Source: Lachnospiraceae bacterium UBA7086 (GTDB taxonomy: Bacteria; Bacillota; Clostridia; Lachnospirales; Lachnospiraceae). Taken from it: a DNA stretch of 64,000 nucleotides. The notes under the pieces were generated by a model. The model did not search any database, was not told the origin of the DNA, and saw nothing but the letters and a program-made list of their open reading frames with translations. The stretch is taken from positions 54,492 to 118,491 of the forward strand of contig DKZA01000005.1 of assembly GCA_002492525.1 (NCBI GenBank). Reading direction: 5' to 3'. How positions within the stretch are numbered: the stretch's first letter is position 1; every line of letters begins with the position of its first letter. This document shows positions 37,129 through 44,582 of this stretch, piece by piece. A program made the position numbers and the translations under genes.

Positions 37129-39000
37129 ATGGAAAAGACGAGAAAACCATTTAATGTAAAATTATTTTATAGAAGGACCTGCCTGATTATTTATGATATT
37201 ATCAGCATCATTCTGGCAAGTTATCTGGCGATTCTGGCCAGGTATGAGTTTCATGTGGACACCATTCCGGCATATTTCATGAATCCGATAGAAATGTTTT
37301 TGCCGGTCAATATTATTCTGACACTGCTGATCTTTTATATCTTCCGCCTCTACAGCAGTCTTTGGGCTTTTGCCGGAGAGATGGAGCTGCAAAACATTGT
37401 ATTGTCCTGTGTGTTGTCTACACTGGTGGATGGGCTGGGTATGCAGTTTTTCAGGGCATCGTCATATCAGGCAGTGCCGAGGAGTTATTATCTTTTCTAT
37501 ATGTTCTTTCTGGTTACCTGTATTTTTGCCAGCAGGTTTTCTTATCGTTTTTTCAGAAGTTTGAAACATAAACAGAAGAATAAAAAGAATCTTATCTCCG
37601 TGATGGTAATCGGTGCAGGAGAAGCAGGCAATGTGATCATTAAAGAAATCGTGAACAGCAACTTTTCTACCATGGTTATCAAATGTGTGATTGATGATGA
37701 TAAGGGGAAATGGGGCAGATACATTCAGGGTATCAAAGTGGTCGGCGGCCGGGATAAGATTGTGGAGTGTGCGGATATTTATGAGGTGGACGAAATCATT
37801 GTGGCGCTTCCTTCCGCCAGCAGAGCCGAAATCAGAGAGATACTGGAAATCTGTAAGGATACCAACTGTAAACTCCGTTCTTTGCCGGGTATGTACCAAC
37901 TGGTAAACGGAGAGGTCAATGTGAGTAAACTGCGAGACGTGGAGGTGGAAGATCTGCTGGGCAGGGATCCCATCAGCGTGGATTTGGATTCGATCCTGGG
38001 ATATGTTCAGGGCAAGGTGGTGTTAGTCACCGGCGGCGGCGGTTCCATCGGCAGTGAACTTTGCCGACAGATTGCGACGCACAGACCCAGGCAGCTGGTG
38101 ATTGTGGATATTTATGAAAATTCAGTCTATGATATACAGCAGGAATTGAAACAGAAATATCCGGATCTGGATTTGGTGGTGCTGATTGCCTCCGTACGAA
38201 ATACCAACAGGATGAATTATATTTTTTCAAAATATAAGCCGCACATCGTGTATCATGCGGCGGCGCACAAGCATGTACCGTTGATGGAGGACAGTCCGAC
38301 GGAGGCTATCAAGAACAATGTGTTCGGAACTTTTAAGACAGCCCAGGCGGCAGCTATGAGCGGCGTACAGCGGTTTGTCATGATCTCGACGGATAAGGCG
38401 GTGAATCCTACCAATATCATGGGTGCCAGTAAGCGTATCTGTGAGATGATCATTCAGACGTTTGACAAGCATTATGACACGGAGTTTGTGGCGGTGCGTT
38501 TCGGTAATGTGTTAGGCAGCAACGGCAGTGTGATACCGTTGTTTCGCAAGCAGATTGCGGCGGGGGGACCGGTTACGGTCACCCATCCGGATATCATACG
38601 GTATTTCATGACGATTCCGGAGGCCGTTTCCTTGGTCCTGCAGGCAGGCGCCTATGCCAAAGGGGGAGAAATATTCGTGCTGGATATGGGAGAGCCGGTG
38701 AAGATTCTGACCCTGGCGGAGAATCTGATCAAACTTTCCGGATATCGTGTGGGGGAAGATATTAAGATAGAGTTTACAGGACTTCGTCCGGGTGAGAAAC
38801 TGTATGAAGAGCTTCTGATGGACGAAGAGGGTATGAAAGATACGGCAAATAAGATGATTCATATTGGTAAGCCGATAGAACTTGACGAGCAGGAGTTTTT
38901 CTGTCAGCTGAAAGAGTTAAAGGATGAATGTCAGGTGGAAAATTCTGATATCAGACCGCTGATCCGTAAGATTGTGCCGACCTATCATAGTCAGACATGA
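37129..39000 (+). CDS. pglF: UDP-GlcNAc 4,6-dehydratase, PglF/CapD-like (membrane form)
   Basis: A 623-residue protein with four N-terminal helices, a Rossmann domain (VIGAGEAG near 161) and an SDR domain with GGGGSIGSE near 301-309, AAAHKHVPLME and STDKAVNPTNIMGASK near 420-435. PglF converts UDP-GlcNAc to UDP-4-keto-6-deoxy-GlcNAc, the start of bacillosamine-type sugars. The start at ATG 37129 is weakly supported by a ribosome site; an upstream TTG 37087 overlaps the previous gene. It is followed by the expected aminotransferase and phosphosugar transferase. Confidence 0.9.
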   Translation: MEKTRKPFNVKLFYRRTCLIIYDIISIILASYLAILARYEFHVDTIPAYFMNPIEMFLPVNIILTLLIFYIFRLYSSLWAFAGEMELQNIVLSCVLSTLVDGLGMQFFRASSYQAVPRSYYLFYMFFLVTCIFASRFSYRFFRSLKHKQKNKKNLISVMVIGAGEAGNVIIKEIVNSNFSTMVIKCVIDDDKGKWGRYIQGIKVVGGRDKIVECADIYEVDEIIVALPSASRAEIREILEICKDTNCKLRSLPGMYQLVNGEVNVSKLRDVEVEDLLGRDPISVDLDSILGYVQGKVVLVTGGGGSIGSELCRQIATHRPRQLVIVDIYENSVYDIQQELKQKYPDLDLVVLIASVRNTNRMNYIFSKYKPHIVYHAAAHKHVPLMEDSPTEAIKNNVFGTFKTAQAAAMSGVQRFVMISTDKAVNPTNIMGASKRICEMIIQTFDKHYDTEFVAVRFGNVLGSNGSVIPLFRKQIAAGGPVTVTHPDIIRYFMTIPEAVSLVLQAGAYAKGGEIFVLDMGEPVKILTLAENLIKLSGYRVGEDIKIEFTGLRPGEKLYEELLMDEEGMKDTANKMIHIGKPIELDEQEFFCQLKELKDECQVENSDIRPLIRKIVPTYHSQT

Positions 39001-39025
39001 TTGGAATATAAAATATTGCAGGATG

Positions 39026-39044
39026 GCATTGCGTTGAGCGATGC
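39026..39044 (+). other. small hairpin before pglE
   Basis: GCATTGC (39026-39032) pairs with GCGATGC (39038-39044) through a GTTGA loop. Its right arm and the following GCAGAAAC-AGGA resemble the leader hairpins before pseC and gtrA. It may be a shortened relative of those. Confidence 0.35.
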
Positions 39045-39068
39045 AGAAACAGGAAGGAAGTGCAGACT

Positions 39069-40205
39069 ATGGCAAGAAAGCGGATTTATTTATCATCTCC
39101 CACGACCCATGGAGAGGAACAGGCATTTGTTAAGGAGGCCTTTGATACGAATTGGGTGGCACCTTTGGGCCCTCATGTGAACGCTCTGGAGAAAGAAATA
39201 GCAGAATATACGGGCTGCGGCCATGCGGCGGCATTAAGTGCGGGCACGGCAGCCATTCATCTGGCGCTGAAGCTTTTGGATGTCAAACGGGATGATGTGG
39301 TGTTTGTGTCGGATCTGACCTTTTCAGCGACCTGTAATCCTATCGTATATGAAAACGGAACCCCTGTCTTTATTGATGCGGAGCCGGATACCTGGAATAT
39401 GTCGCCGGCGGCACTTACCCGGGCGTATGAGAAATATCCCAATCCCAAAGCAGTCATTGTGGTACATCTCTATGGAACCCCGGCAAAGCTTGATGAAATT
39501 ATGGCAATTTGTGAGGCTCATGGCACGCCGCTTGTGGAAGATGCGGCGGAGTCTCTTAGCAGTACTTATAAGGGAAGGCATACGGGAACCTTCGGCAGAT
39601 ACGGAATTTATTCCTTTAACGGCAATAAAATTATTACCACTTCCGGAGGCGGTATGTTAGTTTCTGCAGATGAGGAAGCGACGAAACGGGCGACTTTCTT
39701 AGCTACCCAGGCCAGAGACCCGGCCAGGCATTATCAGCACTCTCAGATTGGGTATAATTATCGTATGAGCAATATTACCGCCGCTATCGGCAGAGGACAA
39801 CTGCTTCATCTGGAGGAACATAAGGCGGCTAAAAAAGCTATTTATGAGCAGTACAGGAGTGCTTTTGCGGATATCTCACAGATAACCATGAATCCCATGA
39901 ATCCGGAAGGGGACGCCAATAACTGGCTTTCCTGCATGACGATTGCCGGAGATTGCAATGTGACACCGGATATGGTTATGGATGCGTTGGAGCAGGAGAT
40001 TAATGCGGAGAGCAGACCAATCTGGAAACCTATGCATTTACAGCCTGTTTTTGAGAAATATGATTTTATCCCGCACAATGCGGATGGCAGCAGTGTGGAT
40101 GAAGAGATTTTTGACAGGGGGCTTTGCCTGCCGAGCGATATCAAGAATACACCGGAAGATATGGAGCTGATCATTCGTACGGTACGGGCATGTTTCGGCA
40201 GATAA
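39069..40205 (+). CDS. pglE: UDP-4-amino sugar aminotransferase, PglE-like
   Basis: A 378-residue DegT family PLP enzyme. KRIYLSSPTTHGEEQAFV and TNWVAPLGPHVNALE at the start are characteristic of PglE/PglC-type bacillosamine transaminases; SAGTAAIHLALK, VEDAAESLSS and SFNGNKIITTSGGG (Schiff-base lysine) follow. It aminates the PglF product to UDP-4-amino-4,6-dideoxy-GlcNAc. ATG 39069 is used, with AGGAAGGAAG upstream. No PglD-like hexapeptide acetyltransferase follows; the next enzymes are PglC and a PLP-enzyme/ATP-grasp pair. Confidence 0.88.
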   Translation: MARKRIYLSSPTTHGEEQAFVKEAFDTNWVAPLGPHVNALEKEIAEYTGCGHAAALSAGTAAIHLALKLLDVKRDDVVFVSDLTFSATCNPIVYENGTPVFIDAEPDTWNMSPAALTRAYEKYPNPKAVIVVHLYGTPAKLDEIMAICEAHGTPLVEDAAESLSSTYKGRHTGTFGRYGIYSFNGNKIITTSGGGMLVSADEEATKRATFLATQARDPARHYQHSQIGYNYRMSNITAAIGRGQLLHLEEHKAAKKAIYEQYRSAFADISQITMNPMNPEGDANNWLSCMTIAGDCNVTPDMVMDALEQEINAESRPIWKPMHLQPVFEKYDFIPHNADGSSVDEEIFDRGLCLPSDIKNTPEDMELIIRTVRACFGR

Positions 40206-40220
40206 GGAATGGAGATTACT

Positions 40221-40841
40221 ATGTATAGAAAGGGAATCAAACGCTTTCTGGATTTTATGCTTTCGCTTATGGGAATTATCGTACTGAGCCCGATTCTGCT
40301 GATCCTGTGGATATTGGTACGCATGAAGCTGGGGAGCCCGGTGCTGTTTCATCAGGAGAGACCGGGCAGGCATGAAAAGATTTTTAAATTATATAAGTTT
40401 CGTTCCATGACGGACGAAAGAGATGACCAGGGGAATCTTCTGCCGGACGAGGTACGGCTTACAAAATTCGGAAAAATTCTTCGTTCTACCAGTCTGGATG
40501 AATTGCCGGAACTGTTTAATATTTTGAAAGGAGATATGAGCCTGATCGGGCCAAGGCCTTTGCTGGTCAGATATCTTCCTTATTATACGGACGAGGAGAG
40601 ACACCGTCATGATGTGAGACCGGGGCTTACGGGGCTGGCGCAGGTGAACGGGCGAAACGCATTGGGTTGGGAAGACCGGTTCCGTTACGATTTGTATTAT
40701 GTGGAACATTTGAGTTTCCTTTTGGATTTAAAAATTATCGGCATGACGGCGGGCAAGGTGTTGAAACGTTCCGGCACGCTTTCTGGTGCCGATCAGACAG
40801 TGGCGGATTTTGATGTGTATCGCAGGGGGCAGGAGAATTAG
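40221..40841 (+). CDS. pglC: initiating phosphosugar transferase, PglC-like
   Basis: A 206-residue monotopic phosphoglycosyl transferase. A single re-entrant helix (FLDFMLSLMGIIVLSPILL) is followed by KFRSMTDERD, STSLDELPELFNILKGDM and SLIGPRPLL, and RPGLTGLAQVNGRNALGW. It moves a sugar 1-phosphate from UDP to undecaprenyl phosphate, starting the lipid-linked glycan. Its length matches PglC, not the longer WcaJ class. ATG 40221 lies seven bases after GGAG. PglF-PglE context points to a 2,4-diamino-trideoxy sugar as substrate. Confidence 0.92.
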   Translation: MYRKGIKRFLDFMLSLMGIIVLSPILLILWILVRMKLGSPVLFHQERPGRHEKIFKLYKFRSMTDERDDQGNLLPDEVRLTKFGKILRSTSLDELPELFNILKGDMSLIGPRPLLVRYLPYYTDEERHRHDVRPGLTGLAQVNGRNALGWEDRFRYDLYYVEHLSFLLDLKIIGMTAGKVLKRSGTLSGADQTVADFDVYRRGQEN

Positions 40842-40874
40842 AAGGCAGCAAACTGTTCCGGAATGGAGTATAAG

Positions 40875-41879
40875 ATGAAGCAGATTGCATTGTTTGAGCG
40901 GGGAATTGATCCTACGCCGCTTGTGGAGATGTCCGGTGATTATGGACAAAACCATTATTATATCAAGCGGGAGGACATGATTCCTTTCAGCTTTGGCGGT
41001 AATAAGGCCCGCAAGGCCGCAGAGTTTTATAAAGAAATTAAAAAGTGCGGGGCTGATGTTGTGATGACTTATGGCAGCAACAGTTCTAATCATTGCAGGG
41101 TTATCGCCAATATGGCCTGTGCCATGGGTTTGGACTGTCATATTATCTCTCCGCAGGAGAATCGGGAGATATTATATAATACCAGAATGGTAGAAGAGTT
41201 TGGGGCAGTGATTGAAACATGCCCAGTGACAGAGGTGTCAGAAACTATTGACAGGCGGGTGGAAGCTTATAAACAGGAAGGGAGAAATCCCTTTTTTATT
41301 CTCGGCGGCGGACATGGCAACCCCGGAACCCGCGCCTGCGTGAATACTTACCGGGAGATTGCAGCGTATGAGGAGCAGAAAGAGATTTGCTTTGACTATA
41401 TTTTTCACGCCTCCGGAACCGGAACCACACAGGCGGGTCTGGTCAGTGGAAAGCTTCTGACAGAGGACAGGAAGAGGAAGTGTGGACAGACAGTCGGTGA
41501 GAAGAAAATTGTAGGCATCAGTATCGCAAGAAGTGAAGAACGGGGCCGCGAGGTGGTCAGACAGAGCATAGAGGAATATCTGGGCAGTGAATATCAGACC
41601 CTCTATCGAGAAGAAGAGTTGATTTTTACAGATGCTTATTGTATGGGCGGTTATGGGAAATATAACCAGGATGTCCAAAAGACCATAGAAGAAGTGATGG
41701 CTAAAGACGGTATTCCCATGGACAGTACCTATGTAGGAAAAGCATTTTATGGGATGAAGCGCTACCTGGAGGAACATCAGATCCAGGGAAAAAATATCCT
41801 ATTTCTCCATACAGGCGGCGCTCCCCTATTTTTCGACCTTATGGATAAGAAATGGGAAACAGAAAGGCGGCAGGCATGA
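40875..41879 (+). CDS. PLP enzyme of the D-cysteine desulfhydrase/ACC deaminase family
   Basis: A 334-residue fold-type II PLP enzyme. YYIKREDMIPFSFGGNKARK contains the Schiff-base lysine in GGNK; TYGSNSSNHCR and SGTGTTQAGL bind the cofactor phosphate. Family members act on cysteine, ACC or related amino acids by deamination, desulfhydration or racemisation. ATG 40875 has GGAG seven bases upstream. The stop overlaps the ATP-grasp start as ATGA, so it most likely supplies or edits the acid or amino acid that the ligase uses. The exact reaction cannot be told from sequence. Confidence 0.75.
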   Translation: MKQIALFERGIDPTPLVEMSGDYGQNHYYIKREDMIPFSFGGNKARKAAEFYKEIKKCGADVVMTYGSNSSNHCRVIANMACAMGLDCHIISPQENREILYNTRMVEEFGAVIETCPVTEVSETIDRRVEAYKQEGRNPFFILGGGHGNPGTRACVNTYREIAAYEEQKEICFDYIFHASGTGTTQAGLVSGKLLTEDRKRKCGQTVGEKKIVGISIARSEERGREVVRQSIEEYLGSEYQTLYREEELIFTDAYCMGGYGKYNQDVQKTIEEVMAKDGIPMDSTYVGKAFYGMKRYLEEHQIQGKNILFLHTGGAPLFFDLMDKKWETERRQA

Positions 41880-42859
41880 ATATATTGATTCTGAGTGCGG
41901 GTACGCGCGATAAGGTGGTGCAGTATTTTAAGAAAGAACTGGGCAGCCGGGGCAGAGTCGTTGCCACGGATTGTTCTAATCTGGCGCCTGCGGTGTATGA
42001 GGCGGATGCTTTTTATCTGGTACCCCGGATTACCGCTCCGGGTTATCTGGATGTGATACTGGATATCTGCAAAAAGGAAGAAATTACAGGGGTGTTTTCC
42101 CTGATCGATCCGGAACTGAGCCTGTTAGCAAAAGAAAGGGACAGATTCCTGGCTGTAGGGGCAGTACCTATCGTCTCTGACTATGAACTGGTGGAGACTT
42201 GTTTCGATAAGTACAGGATGTATGAGATGCTTTGTAAAATGCAGATACCAACTGCCAGATGTTACGCGGACAAGGAATCCTTCTATCAGGCGCAGCAGGC
42301 AGGAGAGATATCTTATCCTGTATTTGTGAAACCGGTGCGGGGCAGCGCCAGTATACACATTAACAAAGTGAGCAGTGACAAAGAGATAGAAGTATTATGT
42401 GACCTCTATGACGATCTGATGATTCAGGAATATATGGACGGCCAGGAATATGGAGCCGATGTATATGTGGATATGGTCTCCGGGAAATGTACGGATATCT
42501 TTGTGAAAAAGAAGATTAAGATGCGGGCGGGAGAGACAGACAAATCCGTATCCTATAAAGACGATACACTTTTTGAGATTATCCGGGATTTCGCAGAATC
42601 CTGCGGATTCCGTGGTATGATAGATATTGATATTTTTGAAATGGACGATGTTTATTATATTTCGGAGGTAAATCCCCGGTTTGGCGGCGGGTATCCCCAT
42701 GCCTATGCCTGCGGCGTGAATATGGCAGAAACTGTGATTCGCAATCTGGAAGGTCAGGAGAATGAGGTGCGGATTGGGGAGTATGCGGAAGGGATTTGTA
42801 TGATGAAGTATAATGAAGTGATGATACAGGATATGGGTGGGGTGGAGATTGTGCCGTAA
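41876..42859 (+). CDS. ATP-grasp ligase (CarB-like), copy 2
   Basis: A 327-residue ATP-grasp enzyme and clear paralog of 17471-18436: NILILSAGTRD, YPVFVKPVRGSASI for ATP binding, RAGETDKSVSYKDDT and EVNPRFGGGYPHAYA with the metal ligands. Both copies are coupled by ATGA to a PLP enzyme of a different fold. Here it directly follows PglF-PglE-PglC, where an N-acyltransferase would be expected, so it may acylate the 4-amino group with an amino acid or other carboxylate. That role is inference. Confidence 0.78.
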   Translation: MNILILSAGTRDKVVQYFKKELGSRGRVVATDCSNLAPAVYEADAFYLVPRITAPGYLDVILDICKKEEITGVFSLIDPELSLLAKERDRFLAVGAVPIVSDYELVETCFDKYRMYEMLCKMQIPTARCYADKESFYQAQQAGEISYPVFVKPVRGSASIHINKVSSDKEIEVLCDLYDDLMIQEYMDGQEYGADVYVDMVSGKCTDIFVKKKIKMRAGETDKSVSYKDDTLFEIIRDFAESCGFRGMIDIDIFEMDDVYYISEVNPRFGGGYPHAYACGVNMAETVIRNLEGQENEVRIGEYAEGICMMKYNEVMIQDMGGVEIVP

Positions 42860-42885
42860 CACAAGAGTATAATGGAGTTGAAAAG

Positions 42886-43027
42886 CCCGCGAGTTCAGGA
42901 ATTAATATCTATGGCACCGCGCTTTCGCTCCTTTCACAGCGCAGCAGGCGCTAAGCTCGAAAATACCTCGCTAAGCGCTGGCGCTGTTCTAGGGGTGCCT
43001 TAAGATATTAATTCCTGAACCCGCGAG
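42886..43027. repeat. structured inverted-repeat element, copy A
   Basis: An 8-base direct repeat CCCGCGAG (42886-42893, 43020-43027) flanks perfect 17-base inverted arms (42894-42910, 43003-43019). Inside, GGCACC/GGTGCC (42913, 42994), ACAGCGC/GCGCTGT (42936, 42981), GCGCT/AGCGC (42948, 42974) and AGC/GCT (42954, 42970) nest around the 13-base loop TCGAAAATACCTC (42957-42969). The copy at 61028-61222 keeps the loops and changes both sides of each stem. Whether it is mobile, an RNA, or both is open. Confidence 0.8.
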
Positions 43028-43286
43028 GTATTGTAAAAATGTAAGTATATGACTTAAAAGATTGTATGACAAAAATTATACAGAAAAAATTGTATGAAGA
43101 AGAATACGGTTAAGAAGAATATGTTAAGAAGAATGATAGTGGTAAGAATATAGTAATTAGAATTCAGTAATAAGAATACAGCAAAAATTGTTGATAAAAT
43201 TACGACAAGCAGATTACCATAGAAGAAGTATAGTTAAGAAAATTATCAAATAAGTAAAATGTAAGTAAAATGAAAACGAAACCCAG
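43028..43286. repeat. AT-rich degenerate repeat region
   Basis: This 259-base stretch has no credible gene. It carries a loose repeat of TTAAGAAGAAT-like units (best around 43092-43175) and other A-rich purine runs. It separates element A from the structured leader at 43287. No promoter of good quality was found. Confidence 0.5.
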
Positions 43287-43421
43287 CCGGGACGCGGGTA
43301 AATCCGGCGAGTGCCCCTTAAAAACCATCGGCACTTAGCGACCGTATTTGGGTCGCTTATGTGTCCGCTATGGTTTTTGCGGAGTGGGAGCGTGGCACGA
43401 GTGGAATTACCCGCGCCCCGG
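43287..43421 (+). other. 135-base structured leader before the PglA-like gene
   Basis: A single long hairpin built of nested stems: CCGGGACGCGGGTAA (43287-43301) with 43407-43421, one mismatch; GTGCC (43311) with GGCAC (43394); AAAAACCAT (43320-43328) with 43370-43378; GGCAC (43330) with GTGTC (43361); GCGACC (43338-43343) with GGTCGC (43351-43356) around GTATTT. It ends 56 bases before the start codon at 43478. An ORF on the minus strand through it is a by-product of the palindrome. It could be a cis-acting RNA (for example an antitermination signal) or a remnant mobile hairpin. Confidence 0.65.
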
Positions 43422-43477
43422 CGTCCGGATGTTACATAATTATATATCCAGAAACTTACGAAAGGTGCAATATTCAC

Positions 43478-44572
43478 ATGGCAAAAGTCCTAATACTAAT
43501 AAACTCCTCCGGCGGCTTATACGACTTTAGAAATGAATTTGTCAAAGCCCTGACGGCAGAACATGAAGTCTATATCAGTATGCCGGATGATGTGAAAGAG
43601 AAGGAATTGCAGGAGGAAGGCTGTAAGATTATCAAGACTGCCATCAACAGAAGAGGCATCAATCCCATTGAGGACTTGAAGCTGTACCGGACTTACGTTA
43701 AAATGATGAAAGAGATTCAGCCGGATCTGGTGGTGACTTACACTATTAAACCCAACATCTACGGCGGCTATGCAGCAGGCAGACGTAAGATTCCCTATAT
43801 AGCGACGATCACGGGTCTGGGGGGTGCGTTTGACAGGACGGGCCTTTTGCTGAAACTGGTGGTGACCATGTACAGGGCCGGACTAAAACGGGCGGCCTGT
43901 GTTTTTTTCCAGAATGAAGAGAACCGCGGCATCTTTCAGAATATGGGAATTATGGGGAAGAAGACGCGGATGGTCATGGGTTCCGGGGTGAATCTGGTTA
44001 GACACAGTTATGAGAAGTACCCTTCCGGGGAGGAGACACATTTTCTCTTTGTGGGAAGGGTTATGAAAGAGCGGGGTATCCTGGAGTATATTGAGGCGGC
44101 AAAGCGGTTACATAGCGACCGGGTATTTTTCGATATCATGGGATATTGCGATGAGGATTATCAGGAACTTCTGGACAAGCTGGAACAAGAGGGTGTTATC
44201 AAACAGATTGGTTTTCATACGGAAGTGCATTGGTTCCTGGCGGCGGCGAGTGCGATTGTGGTGGCTTCTTTCCATGAGGGAATGTCCAATGCCCTGATTG
44301 AAGGCGCGGCTACGGGCAGACCGGTGATTGCTTCCAATATCAGCGGCTGTAAGGAGGCCTTTGAGGAGGGTGTGACAGGATTCGGCTTTACACCGGGCAG
44401 ACCGGAGGAACTGATTGGCGCCATGGAGAAATTTTTAGCCCTTTCGCTAGAAGAACGTGCCGAAATGGGACGGCGCGGCAGGCAGAAGATGGAACGGGAA
44501 TTTGACCGCAAGATTGTGACTGGAGAATATATGGATGAAGTATCGCAGATACTATCAGACAGGAAAGGTTAG
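43478..44572 (+). CDS. GT4 glycosyltransferase, PglA/CapM-like
   Basis: A 364-residue GT-B enzyme. NSSGGLYDFRNEFVKAL resembles the opening of PglA, which adds GalNAc to undecaprenyl-PP-bacillosamine; PDLVVTYTIKPNIYGG and ITGLGGAF are shared by that group. SFHEGMSNALIEGAA gives the E-x7-E motif near residue 265. ATG 43478 follows AAAGGTG; an ORF extension back to 43361 falls into the structured leader. It is well placed to add the second sugar after the PglC step. Confidence 0.8.
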   Translation: MAKVLILINSSGGLYDFRNEFVKALTAEHEVYISMPDDVKEKELQEEGCKIIKTAINRRGINPIEDLKLYRTYVKMMKEIQPDLVVTYTIKPNIYGGYAAGRRKIPYIATITGLGGAFDRTGLLLKLVVTMYRAGLKRAACVFFQNEENRGIFQNMGIMGKKTRMVMGSGVNLVRHSYEKYPSGEETHFLFVGRVMKERGILEYIEAAKRLHSDRVFFDIMGYCDEDYQELLDKLEQEGVIKQIGFHTEVHWFLAAASAIVVASFHEGMSNALIEGAATGRPVIASNISGCKEAFEEGVTGFGFTPGRPEELIGAMEKFLALSLEERAEMGRRGRQKMEREFDRKIVTGEYMDEVSQILSDRKG

Positions 44573-44582
44573 GGATGAGAAG

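Noticed and set aside
43092..43175. possible CRISPR-like or satellite repeat
   Set aside because: The TTAAGAAGAAT units are degenerate, short and without regular spacers; low-complexity AT-rich DNA is a simpler explanation.
43214..43477. 87-codon ORF on the minus strand across the structured leader
   Set aside because: It is produced by the palindromic leader and AT-rich DNA, has no ribosome site and ends in low-complexity hydrophobic residues. Better explained by the hairpin on the other strand.
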